Shown: positions 48,656 to 57,868 of the stretch, in pieces
Numbering within the stretch: position 1 is the stretch's first letter
Layout: the number at the start of each line of letters is the position of its first letter
NCBI RefSeq assembly: GCF_009363095.1
Contig: NZ_CP045295.1
Location: 2,170,001-2,234,000 of the forward strand
Reading direction: 5' to 3'
DNA from: Paenibacillus cellulositrophicus
GTDB taxonomy: Bacteria > Bacillota > Bacilli > Paenibacillales > Paenibacillaceae
DNA length: 64,000 bases
Position numbers and translations under genes: made by a program
The notes under the pieces: generated by a model
The model's database searches: none
Told to the model about the DNA's origin: nothing
The model's input: only the letters and a program-made list of their open reading frames with translations

Positions 48656-48838
48656 CGTACACCCTCCATTAATTCGGATTTTTATCATAGATTGAGCTGC
48701 CCGCCGCTAAGCCGCGCCTTCCTATCAACAAAATTCTCCATATTTCGACTTCGTTCGTTTTTCTCTCTATGTCCAAAAGCCCGAAATATTGGTATCATGG
48801 AACTTGATCAGACGCATTACGGTTAACGGGAGGCAGAA
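48656..48838. promoter_or_regulatory. Divergent control region of the fucosidase operon and AraC sensor
   Basis: This 183-bp stretch must hold both promoters. A TATGAT-like -10 stands on the minus strand about 30 bp before the fucosidase start, but no good -35 precedes it. This fits a promoter that needs an activator. Confidence 0.45.
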
Positions 48839-51142
48839 TTGTTGAAGAAAAATTACTTCAAGTCCAAGCTGTTTTTGAAATATATCTGGTCCTATTTGTT
48901 TATCTTGTTGATTCCCTTGATCCTCATGACGATCTTTATTTATGAAAACGCTGTGACGAACCTCCGGTCCGAGATCGAGCACTCCCGGCTGGATCAGCTG
49001 ACCCAGACTAAAGTGATCATTGACGGGCGGATGAAGGAGCTCAGCGAAATCGCTTCCCGTGTCTCCTATGACGAGAGACTGACAAAATACCGGGTCCATG
49101 ACCCGCTGACGAGCGGAGACGCCATTCAGGCACTGGATCAGTACAAGGCAACCAGCTCGATCATCGGCGAAATTTTCCTCTATTTTCATAAAGATGAGAA
49201 AATCTATTCCAGCAACGGCCTGTACAATCTTGATGTATTCGCCAAAAAGTTCAGCTTCCAGAGCTGGGACAAGAGCCGGATGTTCAAGGATCTCGATGAG
49301 GGCCAGTATCCGGAGATGCGTCCCGCCGATACGGTCAGCAACGCTTCCGGTTTAAAAGAAACGATGCTCGCGTACCTGATTCCGATTACGCCCAACAGTC
49401 CGACGCCGCACGGAACGGTCATGTATTTGATCCGGGAATCCGAGCTTACCAGCCTGATCGATTCCATTCTCGGCAGCTATCAGGGGTTGACGTATATTCT
49501 CGACAACGAAGGCCGCATTCTGGTGGACAACCGTCAAGGCGAAGCGCTCACCGGAAGCGAGGCCAAGTCGCTGATCAATCTGTCCCCTGGCATTCACGAA
49601 CGGACCATTAACGGCAAGGCGCATTCCATCGTCTCGGTCAAATCCGACAATAACGGCTGGACCTATGTTACCGCCATGCCGAGCTCGCAATTCTTCAGCA
49701 GCGTTCTGCACGTGCGGAGCTTTATCATCATGCTGTTCATCATTGTCGTCCTTGTTGGCGCGGCCATCGCACTGCTCCTTGCCCGCATGCAGTACCAGCC
49801 GATCTCGATGCTCGTGGAGTTTGCCTCCACCAACTCCCCGGCCAAGCGGCCGCAGAGTGGCAAGACGCCGTCCGGCAACGAGCTGGACCGGATCCGCACC
49901 GCGCTTCAGGAATACAGCTCGCGGATCGATTTGCAGGAGCCGTTCGCCCGCAACCACTTCCTGTCGATGCTGCTGAAGTACGGCAGCGCCCAGAGCCTGT
50001 CGCCGGAGCTGCGGGAGGCGTTCGACCTTCATTTTGACCGGTCACGGTACTTTGTGATGGTCATCGGGTCGGAGCCGGCAGAGCAGGAGAAAAGCGACCT
50101 GCAGGACCGTACCGAAATGATCCGGCTGCTGACCCAGATCGAATTCCCAGAGCTGGCTGCTCTCGGCTATGGCGTGGAGCTACCGCAGCTGGACCAGCTG
50201 GGGCTCATCATCTGCTACGATCCGGAAGAAGGCGCCGAGGAGTTCAACCGGATGCACCAGATCGTCGAGGCGGTCCGCGGCTGTCTGCTCGAATCCTTTG
50301 ACGTCTTTCCGATGATCGGCGTCGGCACCAGCTATCCGAGCCCGGACCAGCTGAACCAGTCCTTCATCGAAGCCTGCTCGGCTTTCGAGCTGCGGGCGAC
50401 CACCGGTCAAGGCAGTGTCACGTATTTCGAGAAGCTGTCCTACACGCCGGACCATACGGCCTGGGTGCCGAACAACACGCTGATGAAGCTGTCTCAGAGC
50501 TTGAAGCAGGGCAGCTACGACGTTGCCGCCCAAATTATCTCCTCGTCGGTGCAGGACCTGCAGGCGGCCGAGGTATCGGCGATGCTGATGCGCTGCGTCT
50601 GCTTCGACCTGCTCAACACGATCCTCAAGACCGCATCCGAGCTCGGTATCCACAGCGTGCTGCAGGACGTGCCTCCAGGCATGGTGTACAGCAGCTCGCT
50701 CGAGGAAGTCGAACGCGGCCTGCTCAGCCTGGCTTCCCGGATCTGCAGCCAGGTCGAGCGGAATAACCAGAAGGAAGAACAGTCGATGATCGACCGGATC
50801 GTCGCTTACATCGATGGGCATTACACCGACCATACGCTGAGCCTGGAGAGCGTCGCTTTTGAATTTGACATCTCGCCGTCCCACGTCAGCCGGTCGTTCA
50901 AGGAAAAGATGGGGCTGAACTTCATCCAGTACGTCTGGCAGAAGCGCCTTGAAGAGGTGATTCATCAGCTGCGGACGACCAGCGATCCGCTCAAGGACAT
51001 CATTCTGCGGGTCGGCTACCAGGACACCCCGAACTTCACGCGGAAGTTCAAGAAGGAGACCGGCTACACGCCGGGGCAGTACCGGAAGCTGTTCTCCGAA
51101 ACCGGCCATCCTCCCGCTTCTTCCGATCCGGACGAGGAATGA
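48839..51142 (+). CDS. Membrane-bound sensor and AraC-type regulator (YesN-like)
   Basis: The 767-residue protein has an N-terminal membrane helix (about 12-33), an extracellular sensor of about 260 residues and a second membrane helix (about 283-308). A cytoplasmic linker leads to a C-terminal AraC double helix-turn-helix (about 655-755: LSLESVAFEFDISPSHVSRS through VGYQDTPNFTRKFKKETGYT). Such one-component sensors are common in Paenibacillus next to glycan loci. The start is TTG at 48839 (or the next codon) with GGGAGGCAG upstream. It is divergent from the fucosidase gene and convergent with the LplABC-type importer. It likely senses an extracellular glycan and switches on both units. Confidence 0.88.
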   Translation: MLKKNYFKSKLFLKYIWSYLFILLIPLILMTIFIYENAVTNLRSEIEHSRLDQLTQTKVIIDGRMKELSEIASRVSYDERLTKYRVHDPLTSGDAIQALDQYKATSSIIGEIFLYFHKDEKIYSSNGLYNLDVFAKKFSFQSWDKSRMFKDLDEGQYPEMRPADTVSNASGLKETMLAYLIPITPNSPTPHGTVMYLIRESELTSLIDSILGSYQGLTYILDNEGRILVDNRQGEALTGSEAKSLINLSPGIHERTINGKAHSIVSVKSDNNGWTYVTAMPSSQFFSSVLHVRSFIIMLFIIVVLVGAAIALLLARMQYQPISMLVEFASTNSPAKRPQSGKTPSGNELDRIRTALQEYSSRIDLQEPFARNHFLSMLLKYGSAQSLSPELREAFDLHFDRSRYFVMVIGSEPAEQEKSDLQDRTEMIRLLTQIEFPELAALGYGVELPQLDQLGLIICYDPEEGAEEFNRMHQIVEAVRGCLLESFDVFPMIGVGTSYPSPDQLNQSFIEACSAFELRATTGQGSVTYFEKLSYTPDHTAWVPNNTLMKLSQSLKQGSYDVAAQIISSSVQDLQAAEVSAMLMRCVCFDLLNTILKTASELGIHSVLQDVPPGMVYSSSLEEVERGLLSLASRICSQVERNNQKEEQSMIDRIVAYIDGHYTDHTLSLESVAFEFDISPSHVSRSFKEKMGLNFIQYVWQKRLEEVIHQLRTTSDPLKDIILRVGYQDTPNFTRKFKKETGYTPGQYRKLFSETGHPPASSDPDEE

Positions 51143-51168
51143 GGCTGCGCCTCTTCCCGCTTCTTCTT

Positions 51169-51228
51169 AAAGCAATAGCCAACTCCCCTGCCGCTTGCGC
51201 AGCAGGGCGATGTTGGCTATTTGCTTTT
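51169..51228. terminator. Bidirectional terminator between the AraC sensor and solute-binding protein genes
   Basis: A long stem (aaagcaatagccaac 51169-51184 against gttggctatttgcttt 51212-51227, one mismatch or bulge) encloses an inner hairpin (ccctgccgcttgcgcagcaggg). A/T runs at the ends serve both directions. Confidence 0.87.
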
Positions 51229-51248
51229 GCATGGTGCGGATGATCCGG

Positions 51249-52856
51249 TTACTTGCCCGAGTTCCAGCGGTCGTAAGCGCCCTGGTACAGCTCGGCGATC
51301 CGGTCGCCTCCCATTTTTTTGATTTGCGCTACATATTTGTCCCAGTTCGAAAGCGGTTCTTGGCCAGTCACGAACTTCGCTTCCATCTGCTTGACATAGG
51401 TGTTCAGGTCGGACAGCAGTGCCGTTGCTTCCGTCTGCTCTTCATTGGTCAAATAGACGTTCGGGAACGGCGTTTTGCCGATCGGCGTCAGCTTCTCTGC
51501 GTTTTCTTTGTCAATGAAGCGGTCAAAGTCGCTCTTCAGTCCTTTGGTCAATTCCGCAGAGTTCATGCCCGGCGCAAGAATGCCGTAGTTCGGCGTCAGT
51601 GTGCCGCGATATTCCTCACGGTCGCCACCGCCCGGTACCGGCAGCCATTCTTTCTCATGGGCTTCTTTATCTTTGTATTTCCACAACGTATTCTCCGGTC
51701 CCTGACTGAACAGCGTAGCTCCGTCATAACCGTATTGGTAGTCGATCCAGCGCATCGTCGCTTCCGGATTCGAGTCCTTGCTCGTAATCGCAAACGTGCC
51801 GTTGGCCGAAATACCCGGGTGCTTGCCGTAAACCGGCGTTCCCGGAATTTCGCTGGCGACCGGCGTCATGAGCGGGTTGTCCGAGCTTGGCTCGCCGCCC
51901 AGCGTGAAGTAAGGGAAATAGTCGTTGAACACGCCGATCTGGTTGTTTTGCCCCTTGGCTTTCTTCTGATCCGGCGTCTGCGAGAACGTCTCGTGATCCA
52001 GAAGGTCTTCCTTCCACAGTTTATTCATGAAGGTCAGGTAGCCCTTATAACCCTCTTCTTGCGGCGTATAGTGCACTTTTCCGTCCTTGTCGGCGTAGAT
52101 CACTTCGTCATAGATGCCCCAGAAGCCGAGGAAATACATGCGCAGGTCGTCCAGCTTGACCGAGGTCAGCGGAATTTCGTCCTTTTTGCCGTTGCCGTTC
52201 GGATCTTCGTCCTTGAAGCGTTTCAGCAGCGTGTACAGCTCGTCGGTTGTCTTCGGCAGCTCGGTCACGTTCAGCGCCTTCAGGAACTTGCCGTTATACC
52301 ACATCGGGCTGCGGTACCATACCGCCGACAGATCGATGTTCGGGAGCGCGTAGATATGCCCGTCAGGCGTCGTAAACGACTTGCGGATATCCGGATGCTC
52401 GTCGAAAATTTTCTTGATGTTCGGCGCATAGCCTTCGTCAATATATTTTTCGAGCGGGATCAGAACGCCCTGACTGCCGTAGGTCACCTGCTCCGCCGGT
52501 TTCAAATCCGCCGCATAGAATATGTCTGGCAAGTCGCCGCTCGCGAATACGAGGTTCTTTTTCGTCTCAAAGCTGTCGATCGGCGAAAGCTGGTATTCCA
52601 GGTGGATGCCCGTCAATTTCTCCATCTCTTGCAGCACGGGCATTTTGTTCCAATCGGCCACGCCCGCATCCTGGGACATGACTTTCAGCGTGAGCGGCTT
52701 GTCCACGATCGGAAAGCCTTCTTTTTTAACCCCTTCGGCCGCAGATCCGGCAGCTGAGGAGGAACCCCCGTCGCCGTTGGAACCGCAGGCTGCCAGCAGG
52801 CTGGCGGATACGGTGAGGCAGAGCAGAATGGATGACGCCTTGCGAAGCTTTTTCAT
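51249..52856 (-). CDS. Sugar-binding lipoprotein of ABC importer (LplA type)
   Basis: The 535-residue protein has a lipoprotein signal ending LLAACGSN (lipidated Cys near residue 23), a Gly/Ser linker and the long solute-binding fold of the LplA/YtcQ group (PDIFYAADLKPAEQVTYG, DEIPLTSVKLDDLRMYFLGF). It sits on the outer membrane face and binds an oligosaccharide. The ATG at 52856 has GGGGAG upstream. It is the last gene of the operon permease-permease-binding protein. The adjacent N-glycan genes suggest that the ligand is an N-glycan-derived oligosaccharide, as for streptococcal NgtS (inference). Confidence 0.9.
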   Translation of the reverse strand: MKKLRKASSILLCLTVSASLLAACGSNGDGGSSSAAGSAAEGVKKEGFPIVDKPLTLKVMSQDAGVADWNKMPVLQEMEKLTGIHLEYQLSPIDSFETKKNLVFASGDLPDIFYAADLKPAEQVTYGSQGVLIPLEKYIDEGYAPNIKKIFDEHPDIRKSFTTPDGHIYALPNIDLSAVWYRSPMWYNGKFLKALNVTELPKTTDELYTLLKRFKDEDPNGNGKKDEIPLTSVKLDDLRMYFLGFWGIYDEVIYADKDGKVHYTPQEEGYKGYLTFMNKLWKEDLLDHETFSQTPDQKKAKGQNNQIGVFNDYFPYFTLGGEPSSDNPLMTPVASEIPGTPVYGKHPGISANGTFAITSKDSNPEATMRWIDYQYGYDGATLFSQGPENTLWKYKDKEAHEKEWLPVPGGGDREEYRGTLTPNYGILAPGMNSAELTKGLKSDFDRFIDKENAEKLTPIGKTPFPNVYLTNEEQTEATALLSDLNTYVKQMEAKFVTGQEPLSNWDKYVAQIKKMGGDRIAELYQGAYDRWNSGK

Positions 52857-52906
52857 GTTTTACAAACTCCCCTTTTTGACTTGATGTCGATTCTAAGCAG
52901 GTAGGA

Positions 52907-53815
52907 TCAGCCCTTTACGGAACCAATCATAACACCTTGCACAAAGTAACGCTGGAGAAATGGATAAATGACGATGACCGGAATGGTGGCGACGATAATC
53001 ACGGAATACTTCACCAGGGCGGCGATTTCCGCCTTGTTGTTCATCGCGGCCGCCGTGGAGGCGTCGATGGCTCCTCCGCCCTGCGCAGCCATTTCCTGCA
53101 GCACCAGAATTTGGCGCAGCACCAACTGCAGCGGGTATTTCGCCGAGTCGTTCAGGTAAATGAGCGCCGAGAAGTAGCTGTTCCAGTTGCCCACCCCGTA
53201 GAACAGGGCCATGACCGCGATGATCGGCATCGACAGCGGCAGGATGATCTTCACGAACAGCCGCATGTTCGTACACCCGTCGATCTGCGCCGCTTCCTGC
53301 AGCTCCTTCGGAATCGAGCTCTGGAAGAACGTCCGCGAGACGATGATGTTCCAGATCGACGCGGCCGACGGAATGACGATCGCCCACATCGTGTTGACCA
53401 TGCCCAGCTGCTTCACCAGGAGGTACGTCGGCACCAGGCCGCCCCCGAAAAACATTGTGACCATGAACATGCCCATAAAGAAGTTGCGGCCGACAAAGTC
53501 CTTGCGGCTCAGCGCATACGCCGCCGGCAGCGTCACGAGCAGGTTGATCGCGGTCCCGACCACGGTGTACAGAATCGTGTTGCCGTACCCCGTCCAGATG
53601 CTTGTGTTCTCGAACACCCGCTTGTAGCCGTCAAATGTAATGCCTTTCGGCCACAGCCACATCTCCCCGGACCCGACGGCTTTCGGGTCGCTGATGGAGG
53701 CGCTGACCATGTACACCAGCGGGTAGAACACGATTAGAAACGCCAGAAACACATACAGGTAATTGAAGGCGAGAAAGACTTTATCCCGCCGGGTTTCTCT
53801 GACTCCAGATAACAT
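52907..53815 (-). CDS. Sugar ABC transporter permease (LplC/YtcP type)
   Basis: The 302-residue protein has six membrane helices and the EAA loop SSIPKELQEAAQIDGCTNM. It ends VQGVMIGSVKG, a tail common to LplC-type permeases. The ATG at 53815 has GAGGAGGGGC upstream. It lies between the LplB-type permease and the binding protein, all on the same strand. Role: the second permease of an oligosaccharide importer. No ATPase gene is present in the operon. Confidence 0.9.
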   Translation of the reverse strand: MLSGVRETRRDKVFLAFNYLYVFLAFLIVFYPLVYMVSASISDPKAVGSGEMWLWPKGITFDGYKRVFENTSIWTGYGNTILYTVVGTAINLLVTLPAAYALSRKDFVGRNFFMGMFMVTMFFGGGLVPTYLLVKQLGMVNTMWAIVIPSAASIWNIIVSRTFFQSSIPKELQEAAQIDGCTNMRLFVKIILPLSMPIIAVMALFYGVGNWNSYFSALIYLNDSAKYPLQLVLRQILVLQEMAAQGGGAIDASTAAAMNNKAEIAALVKYSVIIVATIPVIVIYPFLQRYFVQGVMIGSVKG

Positions 53816-53830
53816 CGAAGCCCCTCCTCT

Positions 53831-54799
53831 CTACCACAAACTGTTCTCGCTCGTACGGCGGACGATCTGATTGACAACGATGAGCAATACCGCATTGATG
53901 ACCGAGTTGAACAAGCCGATGGCGGTCGAGAAGCTGTACTGCGCATCCACGAGACCCGAGCGGTAGACGAAGGTGGAAATGACGTCCGACGAGCTCATGT
54001 TGAGCGGGTTTTGCAGCAGTAGGATTTTCTCAAAGCCGACCCCGAGCAGGCTGCCCATATTCAGGATGAGCAGGATGGTCATCGTTGGGATCAGTACCGG
54101 GATGTTGATGTGCCGCACGCGCTGGAAGCGCGAGGCCCCGTCAATAATCGCCGCCTCATGCAGCCCCGGATCAACGCCCGATAGCGCGGCGAGATAGATG
54201 ATCGTGCCCCAGCCGGCGCTCTGCCACACGTCCGAGAAGACGTACATCGTCTTAAACCAGCGCGGGTCGGTGAGGAAGTCCGGTGATTTCAGGCCCAGAC
54301 CCTCGATCATGTGGGTGACGATCCCCGTCGACGGCGAAAGGAACGTGATAATCATCCCCGCCATGACGACCATGGAAATAAAGTGCGGCGCGTACGTCAC
54401 CGTCTGGGACAGCTTCTTGAAGAAGCCGTTTCGGACTTCGTTGAAGGCCAGTGCCAGAATGATCGGGATCGGAAACCCGATGGCCAGCGAGTACAAGCTG
54501 ATGCTCAGCGTGTTCCAGAGCAGGTCCCAGAAGTAATAGGAATGAAAGAAGCGGACGAAGTGGTCGAAGCCGACCCACGGGCTTCCCGTGATTCCTTTTG
54601 TCGGAATGAAGTTCTTGAACGCGATCTGGATGCCGTACATCGGCCCGTAACAGAAAATAAGAAAGTACAAAAAGGCCGGCGCAATAAACAGGTACAGCTC
54701 CCAGTTCATAATGATGCGCTTCCATAAACCTTTGCCTTTTCTCTTTGTCGGCATGGCCGCCGCCGGGCGGCCGGCAAACGCCGTATTGGTTTCCTGCAT
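53831..54799 (-). CDS. Sugar ABC transporter permease (LplB type)
   Basis: The 322-residue protein has a basic N-terminus (PTKRKGKGLWKRI), six membrane helices and the EAA-type loop GLHEAAIIDGASRFQRVRHI. The segment GPMYGIQIAFKNFIPTKGI is typical of the LplB group. It is the first gene of the importer operon, 15 bp before the LplC-type gene. A cre-like site lies 65-75 bp upstream of the ATG at 54799, so expression is probably lowered by CcpA when glucose is available. Confidence 0.9.
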   Translation of the reverse strand: MQETNTAFAGRPAAAMPTKRKGKGLWKRIIMNWELYLFIAPAFLYFLIFCYGPMYGIQIAFKNFIPTKGITGSPWVGFDHFVRFFHSYYFWDLLWNTLSISLYSLAIGFPIPIILALAFNEVRNGFFKKLSQTVTYAPHFISMVVMAGMIITFLSPSTGIVTHMIEGLGLKSPDFLTDPRWFKTMYVFSDVWQSAGWGTIIYLAALSGVDPGLHEAAIIDGASRFQRVRHINIPVLIPTMTILLILNMGSLLGVGFEKILLLQNPLNMSSSDVISTFVYRSGLVDAQYSFSTAIGLFNSVINAVLLIVVNQIVRRTSENSLW

Positions 54800-55189
54800 A
54801 GGATCACCCCTTCCTGATAAATGGTTTTTGCTCCACCCATCGTTACCACAGTATGTCAGGTGTGCTAACGCTTACATTTTTACGATAGCCCAGGGAGCAG
54901 TGCTCGTAAATATGTCATTTTAGTCGATGCCCCTAACCCCCGGTAACAAGGTGCCTGCGGCCTGATGACAAGCGGCTTGGACAAGCGGACAATGTGTCAT
55001 TTTTGAGTGATCCGGCGGGATATGGGCGGCATATCAAAATTGACCAACCGGGCGGCAAAACCCATGCAAAGCCCATGCAACCCCATGCAAACAAGTAGCT
55101 TTTCCCCAATCCTTCCGGTCTGCTGCACCTGACCATTCAAACCTTTCCGCCAAGCTGCACATGATTTAGTTATAAGAAGAATGCCGAGC
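54800..55189. other. Control region upstream of the LplBCA-type importer
   Basis: Contains the cre-like site (54863-54876). Near 55060-55090 the phrase cccatgcaa occurs three times in a row (a short tandem repeat). No gene is supported. Confidence 0.5.
54863..54876. promoter_or_regulatory. Catabolite-responsive element (cre) upstream of the importer
   Basis: tgctaacgcttaca (reverse tgtaagcgttagca) matches the CcpA consensus TGWNANCGNTNWCA with a single mismatch. Confidence 0.7.
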
Positions 55190-55217
55190 AAAAAAGACTC
55201 CCGGCTCAATCGGCCGG
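55190..55217 (-). terminator. Terminator of the DUF805 gene
   Basis: On the minus strand ccggc and gccgg form a short GC-rich stem, followed by gagtcTTTTTT. It lies about 50 bp after the stop codon. Confidence 0.7.
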
Positions 55218-55268
55218 CAGCCTTCCTCTTGTGATGTTATCCTTATGTCTCGCCCGCCTTCCCAAACA

Positions 55269-55613
55269 TTACTTCACAGGCTGGGGGCCATATTGGTTAT
55301 CCGTCTCCTGACTTGCCTGACAGGCTTGCACAACAAAAATAATGATGCCCACGATCGGTATCAGGGCGATCAAGTTCCACCAACCGCTTCTTCCCGTATC
55401 GTGGAGTCTGCGGCATGCAACCGCCAAAGACGGCAAGAAGGTAGCAGCAAAATAGATCGCGGATAATATGTAAGACAGCCCCACGATTTCCTCGACGACG
55501 GAAAACACGAGGTAGATTACTCCTTCATACAGCATAAACATCCAATATTCTTTTTTGGACGCCCTTCCCTGAAATCCCGCGTAATTTTTCAATGCTTTTA
55601 AATACCATTCCAT
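55269..55613 (-). CDS. DUF805 membrane protein
   Basis: The 114-residue protein starts MEWYLKALKNYAGFQGRASK and has three or four hydrophobic helices. The DUF805 hallmark GRASKKEYWMFML and the later RRLHDTGRSGWWNLI are present. It is an inner-membrane protein of unknown function (YhaH-like). The ATG at 55613 has AGGGGAAG upstream. It is a single gene with its own terminator. Confidence 0.92.
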   Translation of the reverse strand: MEWYLKALKNYAGFQGRASKKEYWMFMLYEGVIYLVFSVVEEIVGLSYILSAIYFAATFLPSLAVACRRLHDTGRSGWWNLIALIPIVGIIIFVVQACQASQETDNQYGPQPVK

Positions 55614-55708
55614 CCTAAACTTCCCCTATCGTATATTGAATCCGATTGAGTTTAGCATGAAATCAAACCAGCAGATACCATCAAATTTTTCCATGAAATT
55701 TCAGAAAT

Positions 55709-55746
55709 GAAAAAAAGCGGCCGACTGCTGAGAAGTCGGCTGCTTT
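55709..55746 (-). terminator. Terminator of the DUF3995-type gene
   Basis: The stem agcggccgact / agtcggctgct around gctgaga is followed on the minus strand by TTTTTTCATT. Confidence 0.87.
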
Positions 55747-55755
55747 ACAAAAGGA

Positions 55756-56235
55756 TCATGATTTTGATTTGGCTTCCCTTTTAAACTTGAGTGCAGCAAG
55801 GATAAATAACGCTCCTCCCAGCATCCAAAATGGCTCCCAAAAAAAGAGCCTCCACCTGAGCGCAAAATCGTCAATCTGCAGGGACAGCAGCCCTATGCAG
55901 GCAAAAATAAGAGAAATCACGTTGGCTAGGCCGTATAAGAATAGCAAAATCCCCGCTAGTAGCCCTAGAATATATAAAACCCGGTTCGTCATGCTGGACC
56001 ATGGCCTTAGAAGCAGCAGCAAAAATAAGCCCCCGCACAATTTCACGAATCCAGTAAGCCAGACCATGGCTATGAACGATGCTTCCCTTTCTATGGCTTG
56101 ATTATAGATGAACCCTCCTAATGTATTTACGCCAATCATGCCTCCGCCTGCCCAGTAAAAGCTAATGATCGCAAACAGAACGCACCAGATAAACCCCGTA
56201 AAGATATACACTTCTTTATGTTGGATCATTCCCAT
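55756..56235 (-). CDS. DUF3995-type four-helix membrane protein
   Basis: About 159 residues with four predicted membrane helices. The first helix ends ISFYWAGGGMIG and the last begins EPFWMLGGALF, recalling the HxYWAxGG and WxLGG motifs of DUF3995. No function is known. The best start is ATG 56235 or 56229 (GGGAAGG upstream); the earlier ATG at 56259 lacks a site. The gene stands alone with a terminator behind it. Confidence 0.65.
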   Translation of the reverse strand: MGMIQHKEVYIFTGFIWCVLFAIISFYWAGGGMIGVNTLGGFIYNQAIEREASFIAMVWLTGFVKLCGGLFLLLLLRPWSSMTNRVLYILGLLAGILLFLYGLANVISLIFACIGLLSLQIDDFALRWRLFFWEPFWMLGGALFILAALKFKREAKSKS

Positions 56236-56578
56236 CCTTTGCCTTCCCTTAATAGTCATCGCACTTCTGCCTAAGTCCGGGCACTTTTTGAGCTATGCAG
56301 TATCCATTTCGCCCATTTGTGCTCTCAATTGTCTATCTCTCTCCATTTTTTAATAATGCGTCAAAATAGCATCGCCTTCTGAAAATATCGAATATGTAAA
56401 CCAATCTATCAATTTATTCCTATGGATTGGCAGACAAACCGCTTGTCCCAAGAAATACCCCGCATATGCCCGTTTTCTCAAAATATAGCCGTTAGTCTAG
56501 CAAATGATAGTTATCAGTCCATGCCAAATGTGAAGCAAACCCATACTCTGTAGACAAATCGACAGGAGGTGTATATCA
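56236..56578. other. AT-rich intergenic region before the collagen-like gene
   Basis: No gene is supported. It must hold the promoter of the collagen-like gene, but no sigma-A pair was fixed. A sporulation-type sigma promoter is possible and was not recognised by eye. Confidence 0.4.
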
Positions 56579-57328
56579 TTGCATTGTCCAAGAAAGCATT
56601 GCAGAGGTAAAATTGTTTTTCACCACCATAGAAATAAGAAACGCCGCGTCATTAAAAAGATCGTAAAGGTAAACTGTCCTCCCCCGAAAATTAAAGTAAA
56701 TGCTCCGGCTGGTCCTCAAGGTCCTGCAGGAGCACAAGGTCCTGCAGGAGCACAAGGTCTTCCTGGAGCACAAGGCATTCCGGGACTACAGGGTGCTACC
56801 GGTCCTCAAGGTCCTGCCGGAGCACAAGGCCCTGCCGGTCCGCAAGGTCCTGCCGGTCCTGCCGGAGGTATCGCTTCGTTTGCGTTCTTGTGCAGCACAG
56901 TCGATCAAACCGTTGCCGCAGCGCCCACTCCCGGAGGCCAAGGTGGCGCCGTCACTTTTAATAACTCCGTCATTAACGGAACGGCCACTTCCTTCACCAG
57001 CCCTTCCACCGTCAATATCCTGGAAACCGGTTTCTATAACATCAGCTGGGAAGTATTCCCGACTGCCGGAAACAGCGCTTTCGGCCTGTTCTTCGATCCG
57101 GATGCCGCCGGACCGCTGCCTGCCACGCTGGTTCCTTGCAGTAACTATGGCTCCGGTGCGGGCAATAACCCTTATCAAGGTCAAGTCGTAGCACGATTAA
57201 CGGCGGGAGGCGTCCTGACTTTGAACCGGATCGATAATACGGGAACTCAAACACTGCAGGCCAGCATAGGCGGGGGAACGCCTACAACTAGCGCTTCGAT
57301 TGTCATTGAAAAATTGGCGTCCGCCTAA
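56579..57328 (+). CDS. Collagen-like surface protein (BclA-type C-terminal domain)
   Basis: The 249-residue protein has a strongly basic N-terminus (residues about 1-38: [15 protein letters not shown]) with three cysteines. About 17 Gly-X-Y triplets follow (about 43-96, rich in GPQGPAGAQ), then a 150-residue beta-rich C-terminal domain ([20 protein letters not shown] through SIVIEKL) like the C1q/TNF-like trimer domain of BclA exosporium proteins. It probably forms trimeric fibres on the spore or cell surface. There is no signal peptide. The start is TTG 56579 with AGGAGGT eight bases upstream. The triplet region is nearly tandem at the DNA level (caaggtcctgc-type repeats), so its length may vary between strains. 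Confidence 0.88.
   Translation: MHCPRKHCRGKIVFHHHRNKKRRVIKKIVKVNCPPPKIKVNAPAGPQGPAGAQGPAGAQGLPGAQGIPGLQGATGPQGPAGAQGPAGPQGPAGPAGGIASFAFLCSTVDQTVAAAPTPGGQGGAVTFNNSVINGTATSFTSPSTVNILETGFYNISWEVFPTAGNSAFGLFFDPDAAGPLPATLVPCSNYGSGAGNNPYQGQVVARLTAGGVLTLNRIDNTGTQTLQASIGGGTPTTSASIVIEKLASA
56704..56868 (+). repeat. Collagen-triplet DNA repeat
   Basis: Repeats of 9-18 bp units (ggtcctgcaggagcacaa and variants) encode the Gly-X-Y triplets of the collagen-like protein. The near-identical units make replication slippage likely. Confidence 0.8.
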
Positions 57329-57367
57329 ACAACCTATTGGCAGCTCCAAGATTATTAGTAATATATG

Positions 57368-57409
57368 CGCAAGAAATCGCTCTGCTACTAGCACAGCGAT
57401 TTCTTGGCG
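57368..57409. terminator. Bidirectional terminator after the collagen-like gene
   Basis: The stem caagaaatcgct / agcgatttcttg, 12 bp, lies 40 bp past the stop codon. The genes on both sides converge on it. Confidence 0.85.
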
Positions 57410-57451
57410 TTTGTTGCATATTTGATCATCGGTTTTCAATCAAGATCCAAA

Positions 57452-57793
57452 TCAGCTTTGCTGAGTTTCTTGTTTTGATAGAATGTGCTTCACGCCCCAC
57501 TCGCCGATCTGATCCAGAAATTCAATCATAGACCGTCCCGCCGAAGTCAGCGCATATTCCACTCTGGGCCGGGGCTCCGGGTACGATTTCCGTTCAATGA
57601 TACCGTCACGCTCCAGCTCGCGGAGCTGTTCTGTCAGTACCTTCTTGGAGATGGACGGTAAATGGCGCTGCAATGCGTTGTAACGCACGGGCTGGTCGTT
57701 TTTGTACAAATACCGGTATATCGGTATCTTCCATCTCCCGCTTAAGCTGGATATGACTACTTCGACCTGACACTCGTTCAACTGCACAGGCAT
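57452..57793 (-). CDS. HxlR-family transcriptional regulator
   Basis: The 113-residue protein has an N-terminal Cys (LNECQVEVVISSL), a winged helix (YNALQRHLPSISKKVLTEQL) and a wing before RVEYALTSAGRS. The start at ATG 57793 has GGGAGGGG upstream; the longer frame to 57856 would cover its own promoter (CCGACA, 17 bp, TATAAT at 57826-57821). It is divergent from an NAD(P)-binding oxidoreductase gene, the typical setting for a local HxlR repressor. Confidence 0.88.
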   Translation of the reverse strand: MPVQLNECQVEVVISSLSGRWKIPIYRYLYKNDQPVRYNALQRHLPSISKKVLTEQLRELERDGIIERKSYPEPRPRVEYALTSAGRSMIEFLDQIGEWGVKHILSKQETQQS

Positions 57794-57868
57794 TGGATCC
57801 CCTCCCGCTTTTTTTTCAACATTATACACCATGCTGCAGCGCATGTCGGGATACAAAAAAGTGCCTTA

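Noticed and set aside
55060..55090. Tandem cccatgcaa units as a regulatory array
   Set aside because: Only three short units, with no link to a promoter. Probably chance or slippage.
56704..56868. CRISPR-like short repeats
   Set aside because: The units are in frame, code for Gly-X-Y triplets and lack unique spacers.
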